Assembly (NCBI GenBank): GCA_016717115.1
Contig: JADKGE010000003.1
Location: 437,945 to 501,944, forward strand
DNA length: 64,000 bases
Reading direction: 5' to 3'
From: Actinomycetota bacterium
GTDB taxonomy: Bacteria; Actinomycetota; Actinomycetes; S36-B12
The notes under the pieces were generated by a model, which was not told the DNA's origin, did not search any database, and saw nothing but the letters and a program-made list of their open reading frames with translations. The position numbers and the translations under genes are program-made. This document shows positions 8,349 to 18,165 of the stretch, piece by piece; the stretch's first letter is position 1; each line of letters begins with the position of its first letter.

Positions 8349-9263
8349 ATGGACCTGCTTCTGCCCGCCGGCGTCATCTTCGTCGCCGTCCTGTTCGCGT
8401 TGCTTCTCCTCACGCGCACGGTCGTCATCGTCAAGCAGGCCAGTACCGCGATCGTGGAGCGGCTCGGTCGGTACCAGCGGACCCTGACGCCCGGGCTGAG
8501 CATCCTCGTACCCGTGATCGATCGAGTCCGCACGCGAGTCGACATGCGCGAGCAGGTCGCGTCGTTCCCGCCGCAACCCGTCATCACCGAGGACAACCTC
8601 GTCGTGTCGATCGACACGGTCATCTACTTCCAGGTCACCGAGCCGAAGGCCGCCATCTACGAGATCAACAGCTTCCTCCTCGGCATCGAGCAGCTCACCG
8701 TCACGACGCTGCGCAACGTCATCGGATCGATGGACCTCGAGGAGGCGTTGACCTCGAGGGATGACATCAACGGGCAGTTGCGAGGGGTCCTCGACGAGGC
8801 CACCGGCAAGTGGGGCATCCGAGTGAACCGGGTCGAGCTCAAGGCCATCGACCCGCCCAAGACCGTGCAGGAGGCGATGGAGAAGCAGCTCAAGGCTGAG
8901 CGCGAGCGCCGGGCGGCGATCCTGACGGCGGAAGGCCAGAAGCAGGCGGCCATCCTCACGGCCGAGGGTGCGAAGCAGTCCGTCGTCCTCGCCGCGGAGG
9001 GCGAGGCTCAGGCGGCTGTCCTGCGAGCCGATGGAGCGGCCAAGGCGCGGATCATCAACGCCGAGGCGGAGGCCATCGCCATCACCAAGATCTACGAGGG
9101 CCTGCGCACGGCCGACCCGCAGCCGAACGAGCTGGCGCACCGCTACCTGCAGGCGCTACCTGAAGTCGCGAAGGGTGACGCCAACAAGGTGTGGATCATC
9201 CCGGCCGAGCTGACGGGCGCGCTCGAGCGTCTCAAGGACGGCTTGACCGGGCCAACCCCCTGA
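8349..9263 (+). CDS. SPFH/band 7 family membrane protein (QmcA/stomatin-like)
   Basis: A 304-residue stomatin/prohibitin-type scaffold. An N-terminal membrane helix (about 5-22) precedes the SPFH domain (about 25-180; GLSILVPVIDRVRTRVDMRE and the DLEEALTSRDDIN turn). A long Ala/Glu-rich coiled coil follows (about 180-250) with the repeated TAEGQKQAAILTAEGAKQ pattern. These proteins oligomerise at the membrane and act with NfeD, matching the gene pair. The 3' end overlaps the convergent AlkD-like gene by 32 bp. Confidence 0.9.
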   Translation: MDLLLPAGVIFVAVLFALLLLTRTVVIVKQASTAIVERLGRYQRTLTPGLSILVPVIDRVRTRVDMREQVASFPPQPVITEDNLVVSIDTVIYFQVTEPKAAIYEINSFLLGIEQLTVTTLRNVIGSMDLEEALTSRDDINGQLRGVLDEATGKWGIRVNRVELKAIDPPKTVQEAMEKQLKAERERRAAILTAEGQKQAAILTAEGAKQSVVLAAEGEAQAAVLRADGAAKARIINAEAEAIAITKIYEGLRTADPQPNELAHRYLQALPEVAKGDANKVWIIPAELTGALERLKDGLTGPTP

Positions 9264-9924
9264 CCGCCTCGCGGCGCGCCACGGTGCTGAGTGCCGGATG
9301 CGCGTCGACGAAGGCCTGCACCCCGCGCGGATCCCACCGGGTCGCGTCGCGCAGCGCCCACCCGATCGCCTTCGCGATGAAGAACTCGCGATCCGCGGCG
9401 AACCGGTCGCACATGGCGTAGAGCAGGGCGAAGTCCGTGTCCGCCTTGCGCCCACGTTGGTGCTGGAGCGCTGCGCGGATGAGCCATCGGTCTCCGGTGT
9501 CGAGCCACGTCCACATCAGCGCGACCAGTTCGGGGTGCCGTGCGGTCACAGGTGACACGGCGGCGTTGCCGAGCGAGTCGACGGTGTCCCACCAGGGCTT
9601 GGCGGTCAGCAGGGACTCGACCGGATCGGCGAGGAACCCCGCCGACAGGTGACGCCCGCTTCGGTCGATCAGGTCGCACGCGCCGTACTGGTACTCCCGT
9701 TCCGGCAGCGCCCACAGCCGTGCGGTCGCCGCGGTGAGCGTCGGCTCGTCGATAGCGCCGAGATCCCTCCAGGCGGCCTTCTGGGCGGCCCGCCGCCCCG
9801 GGGTCGTCACGCCGAGGAACGGGGCGACGTCCTTCATGTAGGCGCGCATGGCAGCCGCATTCGGACGGCAGGCGAGCGGTTCGAGTGCCTGGACCGTCGC
9901 GTCGACCCAGGACTCGGCGGTCAT
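9232..9924 (-). CDS. DNA alkylation repair protein, AlkD-like
   Basis: HEAT-like repeat protein of 230 residues resembling AlkD/AlkC glycosylases, which remove alkylated bases without base flipping. Family segments include MKDVAPFLGV near residue 30, REYQYGACDLI, the WWDTVDSLG turn, and FFIAKAIGWALRD with the conserved Ala-Ile-Gly-Trp-Ala-Leu-Arg. It overlaps the upstream YdeI-like gene by ATGA and forms one transcription unit with it and the TetR gene. Confidence 0.85.
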   Translation of the reverse strand: MTAESWVDATVQALEPLACRPNAAAMRAYMKDVAPFLGVTTPGRRAAQKAAWRDLGAIDEPTLTAATARLWALPEREYQYGACDLIDRSGRHLSAGFLADPVESLLTAKPWWDTVDSLGNAAVSPVTARHPELVALMWTWLDTGDRWLIRAALQHQRGRKADTDFALLYAMCDRFAADREFFIAKAIGWALRDATRWDPRGVQAFVDAHPALSTVARREAVRGLARSSRP

Positions 9925-10520
9925 GGTGCCTCCGGCGCCGACTGCTGGTCGGCGCGCAACCCCTGCTGCGCGAGCCGGGCGATCTGCTCGGCACGTCGAC
10001 GCCGTGTCTCGGGTCGCTTGGCGGAGTCGACGCGGTAGATGAGCTGCTTCCGAGCGCTGGCGGGGAACGAGGCGAACGTCGTGGCGCTGCCGGGGTAGTC
10101 CTCGAACGCCAGCGCGAGCTCGTCGGGGACCGTGAGTGACTCGCTGCGGTCCAAGGTCGTCCAGGAGCCGTCGGCCTTCGCCCGCTCGACGACCGCCAGG
10201 CCCGCAGCGTGCATGTGTCCAGCGGCCTGGAGCGCTTCCAGCCGGGCCTTGTTGGTGGCTGCCCACACGCTGCCCCTGCGTCGTGGGCTGAAGTACAGGC
10301 TGGTGCATTCGTCGTCGACCGACCGTGCCGTACCGTCGATCCAGCCGAAGCAGAGCGCCTCCTGGATCAGGTCCTCGTAGCCGGGACCCGGCCGGCGAGC
10401 GGACTTCTTGAAGAAGACCACCCATGCGCCGGACGAGGTCTCGTGGTTCTCGGCCAGCCACAGTCGCCATGCAGCCCGGTCGACCGGCCGGATCCTGGGC
10501 GCGTCGTCCAGCGCACTCAT
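9921..10520 (-). CDS. YdeI/OmpD-associated family protein
   Basis: Protein of 199 residues of the YdeI type. The N-terminal WRLWLAENHETSSGAWVVFFKK and the core ALCFGWIDGTARSVDD followed by YFSPRRRGSVWAATNK are characteristic. The C-terminal helical part (LAFEDYPGSATTFASFPASARKQLIYRV) belongs to the family's heat-stable fold. The biochemical role is not established. It lies between a TetR regulator and an AlkD-like protein, overlapping both by four bases. Confidence 0.8.
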   Translation of the reverse strand: MSALDDAPRIRPVDRAAWRLWLAENHETSSGAWVVFFKKSARRPGPGYEDLIQEALCFGWIDGTARSVDDECTSLYFSPRRRGSVWAATNKARLEALQAAGHMHAAGLAVVERAKADGSWTTLDRSESLTVPDELALAFEDYPGSATTFASFPASARKQLIYRVDSAKRPETRRRRAEQIARLAQQGLRADQQSAPEAP

Positions 10521-11260
10521 CGCGCCACGGTCCCTGACCCCAACCCCAGCCCTTCGGCGACCCGGCGCATCTGGTGGTCGAAGTAGGCGGTGCGGGCCGC
10601 GGTGCCTTCGGCGACGACGTTGTGCAGATGGCCGTACAGCTCGAACGAGACGGCGCCGAACAGGCCGCTCCAGGAGGCCATGCCGCGCAGCAGCAGGTCA
10701 GGGGGAACCTGGCCGCCGGCGAAGTCGGAGATGGGCGCGATGCTCGCGGCCACGCCGGCGTCGACGGGAGCGGGCCTCGGTGCTCGTCCGCTCGACTGGA
10801 GATCGACGATGATCGTGATGAGCACCACCGGCACGCGGCTGGCCGGGCCGATCGTGTCCTCGGGTGCGGCATAGCCGGGCACCGGCGATCCGTAGATGAG
10901 CGCGTACTCCTGCGGGTGGGCGATCGCCCAGGTGCGGACGGCGTGGCACGTGGCCAGGAACCGGTCCAAGTAGTCGGTGCGCGCAACAGCGCCCTCGGAC
11001 GTCTCGACCGCACCGCCGAGTCCGTCATAGGCGTCGATGATGAGCATCGTGAGCAGGGCGTCGCGGTTGGGCACGTAGCGGTAGACCGCGGACGAGACCA
11101 TGCCGAGATCCCTCGCGACCGCGCGCAAGGAGAGTGCGGCGGCCCCGTCGCGGGCGAGGTGGATGCGAGCCGTGTCGAGGATCTCGGCGGTGATCTCGGC
11201 TCGCGCGCGCTCACGGGCTGTGCGGGGCGCGTCGATGGGCATCCCCGCAGTCTGCCGCAT
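10517..11260 (-). CDS. TetR/AcrR family transcriptional regulator
   Basis: Repressor-type regulator of 247 residues. The N-terminal TetR helix-turn-helix is clear (ITAEILDTARIHLARDGAAA, then LSLRAVARDLGMVSSAVYRY). The C-terminal half resembles the WHG/TetR_C_33 ligand-binding domain (FELYGHLHNVV). It heads an operon with the YdeI- and AlkD-like genes and diverges from an epimerase gene across a perfect palindrome. Start ATG at 11260; an in-frame ATG at 11242 is also credible. Confidence 0.88.
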   Translation of the reverse strand: MRQTAGMPIDAPRTARERARAEITAEILDTARIHLARDGAAALSLRAVARDLGMVSSAVYRYVPNRDALLTMLIIDAYDGLGGAVETSEGAVARTDYLDRFLATCHAVRTWAIAHPQEYALIYGSPVPGYAAPEDTIGPASRVPVVLITIIVDLQSSGRAPRPAPVDAGVAASIAPISDFAGGQVPPDLLLRGMASWSGLFGAVSFELYGHLHNVVAEGTAARTAYFDHQMRRVAEGLGLGSGTVAR

Positions 11261-11283
11261 GGCGAGAGCAGTGGCAACAGATC

Positions 11284-11337
11284 AGAGCGGTGCTCTTGAC
11301 GGGAGCGCGCCGGGGGTCTAATGTGAGCACTGCTCAC
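11284..11337 (+). promoter_or_regulatory. Divergent promoter with palindromic operator for the TetR regulator
   Basis: A perfect 15 bp palindrome GTGAGCACTGCTCAC (11323-11337) overlaps a plus-strand promoter: -35 TTGACG at 11296-11301, 17 bp spacer, -10 TAATGT at 11319-11324. A second, imperfectly related dyad AGAGC-GGT-GCTCT lies at 11284-11296, abutting the -35. Position between a TetR gene and its divergent neighbour is the classic arrangement for auto- and cross-repression. Confidence 0.6.
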
Positions 11338-11391
11338 GAAACAGAGCACCAATCTTCACCGGTCCCAGCACCATCATCCGAAGGAGTCTCC

Positions 11392-12348
11392 ATGTCGAAC
11401 CTGCCCATCGCCCCCGCCGAGGGAACCCATCTCGTCGTCGGTGCCGGCGAGGTCGGCTCGGCCGTCGCCCTGCTCCTCGCGCAGGCGGGTCGCCCCGTCG
11501 TCATCGTCACGCGCAGCGGCAGCGGCCCCAGCCATCCGCTCGTCACGAAGGTCGCAGCCGACGCGTCGAGCGTGGACGCACTCCTGGCGGCCTGCCCCGA
11601 CGCCGTGGTGATCTACAACTGCGTGAACCCGCCCTACAACAAGTGGCCGGAGCTGTGGCCCCCGATGGCGCAGGCGTTCCTCGCCTACGCCGAACGCACG
11701 GGCGCCGTGCTGGCCACGGTCTCGAACCTCTACGGCATCGGTCCCGTCGACGTGCCCATGACCGAGGACCTGCCGCTGTCCGCGGAGGGCACGAAGGCCA
11801 AGGTGCGGGTTCGGATGTGGGAGAACGCCAAGGCGGCGAACGACGCCGGGCGCGTCCGTGCGACAGAGGTGCGGGGCTCGGACTACCTGTGCCCGGGCCA
11901 GCAGAGCCAGCTCGGCGACCGGGTCGTGCCGAGGGTGCTGGCCGGCAAGTCGGTGCAGTTGCTGGGCGACATCGACCAACCGCACACGTGGACCGCGCCG
12001 ATCGACGTGGCGCGCACCCTGATCACGGCGGCAGCCGACCCGCGCGGGTGGGGCCGAGCGTGGCACGTGCCGAGCAACCCGCCGCGCTCGCAGCGCGAGG
12101 CGGTCGCCGACATCGCCGCGGCGGCAGGGGTGCCGGCCGTCAAGGCGGCTCCGGTGCCGGGAGTCCTGGTCTGGGGCCTGGGGCTGGTCAACCCGCTCAT
12201 GCGCGAGCTCAAGGAGACCCACTACCAGCGCGAGCGCCCCTACGTCCTCGACGACACTGCGGCTCGGGAGACCTTCGGCATCGAGCCCACGCCCTGGCCG
12301 GAGCTCCTCGGGGCCCAGGTGGCGCACTACCGGTCCGCTGTGGGCTGA
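11392..12348 (+). CDS. NAD(P)-dependent epimerase/dehydratase family protein
   Basis: Extended short-chain dehydrogenase fold, 318 residues. The N-terminal Rossmann motif is VVGAGEVGSAVA (about residues 14-25), a GxGxxG variant. NCVNPPYNKWPELWPP and SNLYGIG lie where the catalytic region of epimerases sits. The substrate cannot be inferred. AAGGAG at 11381-11386 fixes the ATG. It faces the TetR gene across the operator at 11323-11337, so it is probably derepressed by that regulator's ligand. Confidence 0.82.
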   Translation: MSNLPIAPAEGTHLVVGAGEVGSAVALLLAQAGRPVVIVTRSGSGPSHPLVTKVAADASSVDALLAACPDAVVIYNCVNPPYNKWPELWPPMAQAFLAYAERTGAVLATVSNLYGIGPVDVPMTEDLPLSAEGTKAKVRVRMWENAKAANDAGRVRATEVRGSDYLCPGQQSQLGDRVVPRVLAGKSVQLLGDIDQPHTWTAPIDVARTLITAAADPRGWGRAWHVPSNPPRSQREAVADIAAAAGVPAVKAAPVPGVLVWGLGLVNPLMRELKETHYQRERPYVLDDTAARETFGIEPTPWPELLGAQVAHYRSAVG

Positions 12349-12382
12349 GCCGACATCGTTCCCCAAAGCGACATTCGTTGCA

Positions 12383-12388
12383 TAGGGT
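12383..12388 (+). promoter_or_regulatory. -10 box of a leaderless promoter (DrrA-like gene)
   Basis: TAGGGT, six bases, then the ATG at 12395; no Shine-Dalgarno. Confidence 0.5.
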
Positions 12389-12394
12389 GCGGGC

Positions 12395-13389
<995 letters not shown>

Positions 13390-13393
<4 letters not shown>

Positions 13394-14238
13394 GCACCCT
13401 CACCGTCAGCCACCCGCAGGCGCGACGCCGCCCGATCTACGGCTGGACCCTTCACGACGGCTTCGTCATCACACGACGCAACCTCATCCAGACCGTGCGG
13501 GTGCCGGAGCTGCTGTTCTTCTCGCTGGTGCAGCCGGTGATCTTCGTCCTCCTGTTCGCCTACGTCTTCGGCGGCGCCATCCCGATCCCCGGTGACGCCG
13601 CGGAGAACGCCTACCGGCAGTACCTGATGCCCGGCATCTTCGGCCAGACGGTGGCGTTCGCGGCCGCATCGAGCACGGTGGGCCTCGCCGAGGACATGCA
13701 CAAGGGCCTCATCGACAGGTTCCGCGCGCTGCCGATGTCACCGCCCGCCGTCCTGCTCGGTCGCACGTTCGCCGACGCCACACGGCAGATCCTCGTGCTC
13801 TTCGTGCTGAGCATCACCGGCTACCTCGTCGGGTGGCGCATCAACAACGGTGTGCTGAACGCCGTCTGGGCCTACGCGCTGCTGCTCCTCTTCGCCTACA
13901 CGGTGGCGTGGATCGGATCGTGGATCGGGCTCTACATGCCCAACCCGGAGACCGCGAACACCGCCGGTCTTGTGTGGCTGTTCCCGCTGACGTTCCTGTC
14001 GAACGCCTTCGTCCCCATCTCGTCGATGCCGGGGTGGCTGCAGACGTTCGCTGCCTGGAATCCCATCTCCGCCGTGGTGCTCTCGGCGCGTGAGCTGTTC
14101 GGCAACCCGACGGGCATCCAACCCGACTACTGGCCGCTGCAGCACGCCGAGCTGTACACCCTGCTGTCGTGCACCGTGCTCATCGCGATCTTCGCGCCGC
14201 TGGCGGTGCGGCGATACCGCCACTCCACGAGCCGCTAG
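13390..14238 (+). CDS. ABC-2 type permease, DrrB-like
   Basis: Six-helix ABC-2 membrane protein (282 residues) with the DrrB-like signatures QPVIFVLLFAYVFGG in helix 1 and the late motif SNAFVPISSMPGWLQ before the last helix. It pairs with the ATPase upstream through an ATGA overlap. The substrate is unknown. The stop overlaps the convergent GNAT gene by four bases. Confidence 0.9.
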
Positions 14239-14705
14239 TCGGACAGGACGAGCTCCCAACGGATCTCGTCCCCTTCGGCAGGGGTACGCGTGAAGCCGCA
14301 CTTCTCCAGGACCCGCTGGCTGGCCGCGTTGTCCGGATCGGTGCCGGCGACCACGCGGTGGGCACCGGCCGCCCGCGCGAGGTCGAGCGTGCGACCGACG
14401 GCCAACGTGGCGATTCCTCGACCGCGCACGCCCTCGGCGATGCCGTAGCCGATCTCCACGTCGCCGTCGCTCGGCGGTCCGTGGAAGCCGACCCCGCCGA
14501 CCACCGTGCCCGTCTCGTCGATGACCCGCCAGGCATGCCACGGGCTGCCGTCGGCCGGGAGCGACCACTCGCCCGAGAGCAGTCGTTCCGCGACCTCCAC
14601 GTCGCCGTCCGTCGGGTAGCCCTCCGCCCACGTCGCATGGCGGTCACCGTCGACGACCGCCGCGGCGTGGTCGACGGTGAAGGGCTCGATCGTGATGCGT
14701 GTCAC
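14235..14705 (-). CDS. GNAT family N-acetyltransferase
   Basis: Acetyl-CoA-dependent acyltransferase fold of 156 residues. Motif A, which binds the pyrophosphate, is EGVRGRGIATLAV (about residues 91-103). Motif B follows with NAASQRVLEKCGF. Related to ribosomal-protein or small-molecule acetyltransferases, with unknown substrate. The start is a GTG at 14705 without a clear ribosome site. Confidence 0.82.
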   Translation of the reverse strand: MTRITIEPFTVDHAAAVVDGDRHATWAEGYPTDGDVEVAERLLSGEWSLPADGSPWHAWRVIDETGTVVGGVGFHGPPSDGDVEIGYGIAEGVRGRGIATLAVGRTLDLARAAGAHRVVAGTDPDNAASQRVLEKCGFTRTPAEGDEIRWELVLSD

Positions 14706-14781
14706 GTCGACGTCCTCCCGCCTCGTCAGGGAGGAGCGTCGCTTTGCCCCTCGGGCTCATCGTCGCCTACCGTGGTCGGTT

Positions 14782-16146
14782 GTGTCCTCCACCACGACCG
14801 AACGGCGACTGATCGCGAGCATCGCCATTCCCGTGAGCTTGGAGTTCATCCTCACCCTGGTCCTCAACTTCGCCAACCAGGTGATCGTCGGAGTCCTCGG
14901 CGCGACGGCCATCGCGGCGGTGGGCTTCGCGAACAGCCTCATCTTCATCCTCGTGGTGACGTTCGGAGCCCTGGGTGTCTCGGTCAGCATCCTGGTGGCG
15001 CGGGCCTTCGGCGGCGAGCGCCGATCGGAGATGAGCCACACGGTCAGTGCCGCGCTGCTCCTCGCCGGGGCGATCACGGTGGTTGGGACGATCGTCCCCC
15101 TGGTGTGGCCGGAGCAGATGCTGACGTCCCTCGGTGCGTCCGCCACGGTCGCGGACACGGGCGCGCAGTACCTGCGGCTGAGCGCTCTGGCGATGCTGCC
15201 CATGGTGATGGTGTCCGTGGTCAGTGGCGCCATGAGATCGACGGGCCACGCGCGGGGCCCGATGATGGCGACGCTGCTCACGGTCCCCGTAAACGCCCTG
15301 CTCGCCTACGGACTCGTGTTCGGCGTGGGCCCGCTGCCGGACCTCGGCGTCGCGGGAGCCGGCTGGGCCATGCTCATCACCTCCTGCGCCAAGCTGTCGA
15401 TCCTCTTCCTCCAGGCGTACGTCGTGCACCGCATCTTCGACTGGCAACTGCCCGAGCGAATTGCCGAGTGGCGGGCCATCGCCCTGCCTCTCGTCGTCCT
15501 TGCGCTGCCACTCGCCCTGACGGACCTGCTCTGGAGTTCGGGAACGTTCCTGTACAACGTGATCGCGCAACGCCTCGGCGACGGGCCTCTGGCCGCGATG
15601 CAGATCGCCACCACCCTCGAGGGCATCTTCATGGTCGGCAGCATCGGCCTCATGAGCGCGACCACCGCACTGGTGGGCCGAAGTGTCGGACAGCAGGACG
15701 CCCTCGGCGCGGCACACTGGGCCCGGCGATTGACTCGCGCAGGCCTGTTCACGTCCGTTGCCTTCGGCTTCCTCCTCGGCGCGAGCGCCTTCGCTGTTCC
15801 GGTGCTCTTCGCGAACGCCGGCCGGGAGGTCCAGGTGATCGCGATCGTCGGCATCGTGATCAATGCGCTCAGCCAGGTGATCAAGGTTCGGAACATGATC
15901 CTGGGCGCGGGGGTCATGCCGAGCGGCGGCGACGTGCGCGGCGTGGTCATGGGCGACGGCATCAGCGCCTTCCTCGTGGGGCTGCCGTTGGCGGTGATCC
16001 TGGGATTGTTCACGCCCTTGGGCATCATCGGGCTCTTCATCGCCCGGATCATCGAGGAGACGGTCAAGCTCGGCATCTTCACGGCACGCACCCGTCGCAT
16101 CAGCTGGGACGCCGTGGTCCGGCGCGAGGTTCTGAACGCCGCCTGA
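14782..16146 (+). CDS. MATE family efflux transporter
   Basis: Twelve-helix multidrug and toxin extrusion protein, 454 residues, built as two six-helix halves (first half ANQVIVGVLGATAIAAVGFANS; second half begins near residue 240). It likely exports cationic compounds using Na+ or H+. GTG at 14782 is chosen because the preceding codons are non-conserved and lie under the divergent GNAT gene. A TACCGT box at 14768-14773 lies eight bases before it, suggesting leaderless transcription. Confidence 0.87.
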   Translation: MSSTTTERRLIASIAIPVSLEFILTLVLNFANQVIVGVLGATAIAAVGFANSLIFILVVTFGALGVSVSILVARAFGGERRSEMSHTVSAALLLAGAITVVGTIVPLVWPEQMLTSLGASATVADTGAQYLRLSALAMLPMVMVSVVSGAMRSTGHARGPMMATLLTVPVNALLAYGLVFGVGPLPDLGVAGAGWAMLITSCAKLSILFLQAYVVHRIFDWQLPERIAEWRAIALPLVVLALPLALTDLLWSSGTFLYNVIAQRLGDGPLAAMQIATTLEGIFMVGSIGLMSATTALVGRSVGQQDALGAAHWARRLTRAGLFTSVAFGFLLGASAFAVPVLFANAGREVQVIAIVGIVINALSQVIKVRNMILGAGVMPSGGDVRGVVMGDGISAFLVGLPLAVILGLFTPLGIIGLFIARIIEETVKLGIFTARTRRISWDAVVRREVLNAA

Positions 16147-16167
16147 GCGACCCGCCACCGTGCTTGG

Positions 16168-16944
16168 ATGACCGGCATGGCTGCAAGTCCGTTCGACGGC
16201 ACGGTCGATGCCCTCGCGGCGGTCGTGTCCACGGCGAGGGCCCGTGGCGATCGCATGGGGGAGTTCGCCGCCATGTATGGCGCAGTCACGCGTCGAGTTC
16301 GCATGCTGGCCAGCCAGGGGGCGTTCGACGATGCCGACCGGATGGCGGCATTCGTCGAGACGTTCGCCTTGCGGTTCCTCGATGCCTCGGCCGCATGAAA
16401 GGCCGGCCGGCCTGTGACGCGTTCGTGGCAGGTAGCCTTCGACGCGGGGTCCGCCTAGCGCCCCACCGTCCTCCAGCACCTCCTCCTGGGGATGACCGCG
16501 CACATCGGCCTTGACCTGGGCATCGTGGCTGCGCAGGTGGCGACGGCTGCGGGCGGCAGGGGCCTCGAGGCGCTTCGGCCGGACTTCATCGCCGTCAACG
16601 ACGTGCTGGCGGCGATGGTTCCGGAGGTGGAGAGTGCCGTGGGCGACCTGTCCCCGGCCATGGGCCTCCTCGATCGCCTGGGTGGTCGCGCCGATGGGCT
16701 TGCCGTCACGCGGGTGATCGCCGTGGCCCGGGAGCTGGCCTGGCGCACGGCGACCGACGTCGTCCGAGAGCCGGAGTCGGCTCGTGCGTCCGTCATCGAC
16801 GGCGTGGATACGGAAGTGGCCGAATGGTCGCGGACGATCGCCCACCCGGGGCCGATCATGTCGAGTGCACTGTTGACCGTCCGCCTGCTGGAGCGCCGCT
16901 CCGTCGCCGAGTCCATCGACCGGCTCGGCGCGATCGAGGCGTAG
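16168..16944 (+). pseudogene. DUF5995 family protein, broken by two in-frame stops
   Basis: A single reading frame encodes a DUF5995-type protein from start to end but contains TGA at 16396-16398 and TAG at 16456-16458. Before the stops lie MYGAVTRRVRMLASQGAFDD and FALRFLDA. Between them lies KAGRPVTRSWQVAFDAGSA. After them lies RPTVLQHLLLGMTAHIGLDL and a typical helical C-terminus. The frame and spacing are otherwise preserved, so only point mutations separate it from an intact 258-residue gene; each stop could be one C-to-T change (CGA to TGA, CAG to TAG). DUF5995 function is unknown. An in-frame ATG at 16177 is an alternative start. Confidence 0.75.
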
Positions 16945-16984
16945 ATGGGGAATGCCGAGACCGTCACCGACGTTGCCGGGCACC

Positions 16985-18158
16985 ATGAGTGAGCATCATC
17001 ACCACGAGCGCGCGATCGCCGAGAAGCATCCCGTCACGCCGCTCGAGCTGTTCTTCGACCTGGTCTTCGTCTTCGCCCTGACTCAGGTCACGACGCTGCT
17101 CGCCGACGACCTCACCTGGCTCGGGGTGCTGCGCGGCTTCGCGGTCCTCGCCGCGATCTGGTGGGCATGGGCCGGCTACGCCTGGCTGACCAACTCCATC
17201 CGGATCGACGACGACATGGCCTCGCGCCTGGTGATGCTGGTCGCGATGGCCGCCATGCTCGTGGTGGGGCTGGCCACCCCCGGGGCCTTCGGGGAGTACT
17301 CGATCCTGTTCGGCGCCGCCTACCTCGTCGTGCGCCTGCTCCACCTGCTGCTGTACGGGATCACGACGCGCGCCGATCCCGGCGTCTTCGGCGCGGTCAT
17401 GCGACTGGCGCCCGGGCTCCTGATCGCCGCGGTGCTGATCCTGGTGGCCGGCTTCCTCCCGGAAGGGCCGATGAGGGGTGGTCTGTGGGCGGTGGCGCTG
17501 ACCATCGACTTCGTCGCGCCGATCATCGCGGGAACGTCGGGCTGGCGCATTGATGCGAGCCACTTCTCGGAACGGCACGGACTGGTCATCATCATCGCGC
17601 TCGGCGAGTCCCCTCGTCGCTCTCGGGATGAGTGCCGCAGGCGAGCAGTTGTCCGCCTCGGTCGTCGCAGCGGCGCTGCTCGGAGTCGTCGTGGTCGCGG
17701 CGATGTGGTGGCTGTACTTCGACATCGTCTCCCTCGTGGCCGAGCGACGGCTGGCGTCGGTCAGCGGTCGCGAGCAGGCGGCCATGGCCCGGGACTCCTA
17801 CAGCTACATCCACCTGTTCATGGTGTTCGGGATCGTGCTGGTCGCCCTGGGACTGAAGAAGACCCTTCTGGATGTCGGTGCGCCGCTCAAGGCAGTCCCC
17901 GACGTCGCCCTCCTGGGTGGGCTCGCCCTGTACCTCGTGGCGCACATCGCCTTCCGACTCCGCAACACCGGAACGCTCAATCGTCAGCGGCTGGTCGTGG
18001 CGGTGCTCCTGATCGCGTTCATCCCCGTCGGCCTGGCGATCACCTCGCTCGCACTGCTCGCGATCGTCGCCGTCATCGTCGTCGGCCTCGTCACCTACGA
18101 AGGCTCGCGCTTCCGGACGCTCCGACATGACCTGAGGCTGCACGCCCCCGAGGAGTAG
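16985..18158 (+). pseudogene. Low temperature requirement protein A (LtrA) family, +1 frameshift
   Basis: LtrA-type membrane protein: TPLELFFDLVFVFALTQVT near the N-terminus, then about ten helices. The frame breaks after SERHGLVIIIALGES at a CCCC run (17610-17613). Removing one C restores LVALGMSAAGEQLSASVVAA and the rest to the stop at 18158, giving a normal ~390-residue protein. The total length is one base over a multiple of three, so a single inserted C explains everything. This could be a real inactivation or a homopolymer sequencing error. ATG at 16985 starts MSEHHHHERA. Confidence 0.8.
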
Positions 18159-18165
18159 CGAACGG

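Noticed and set aside
17610..17613. Programmed +1/-1 ribosomal frameshift in LtrA
   Set aside because: No slippery heptamer or downstream structure was noticed and LtrA proteins are not known to need frameshifting. A simple indel is sufficient.
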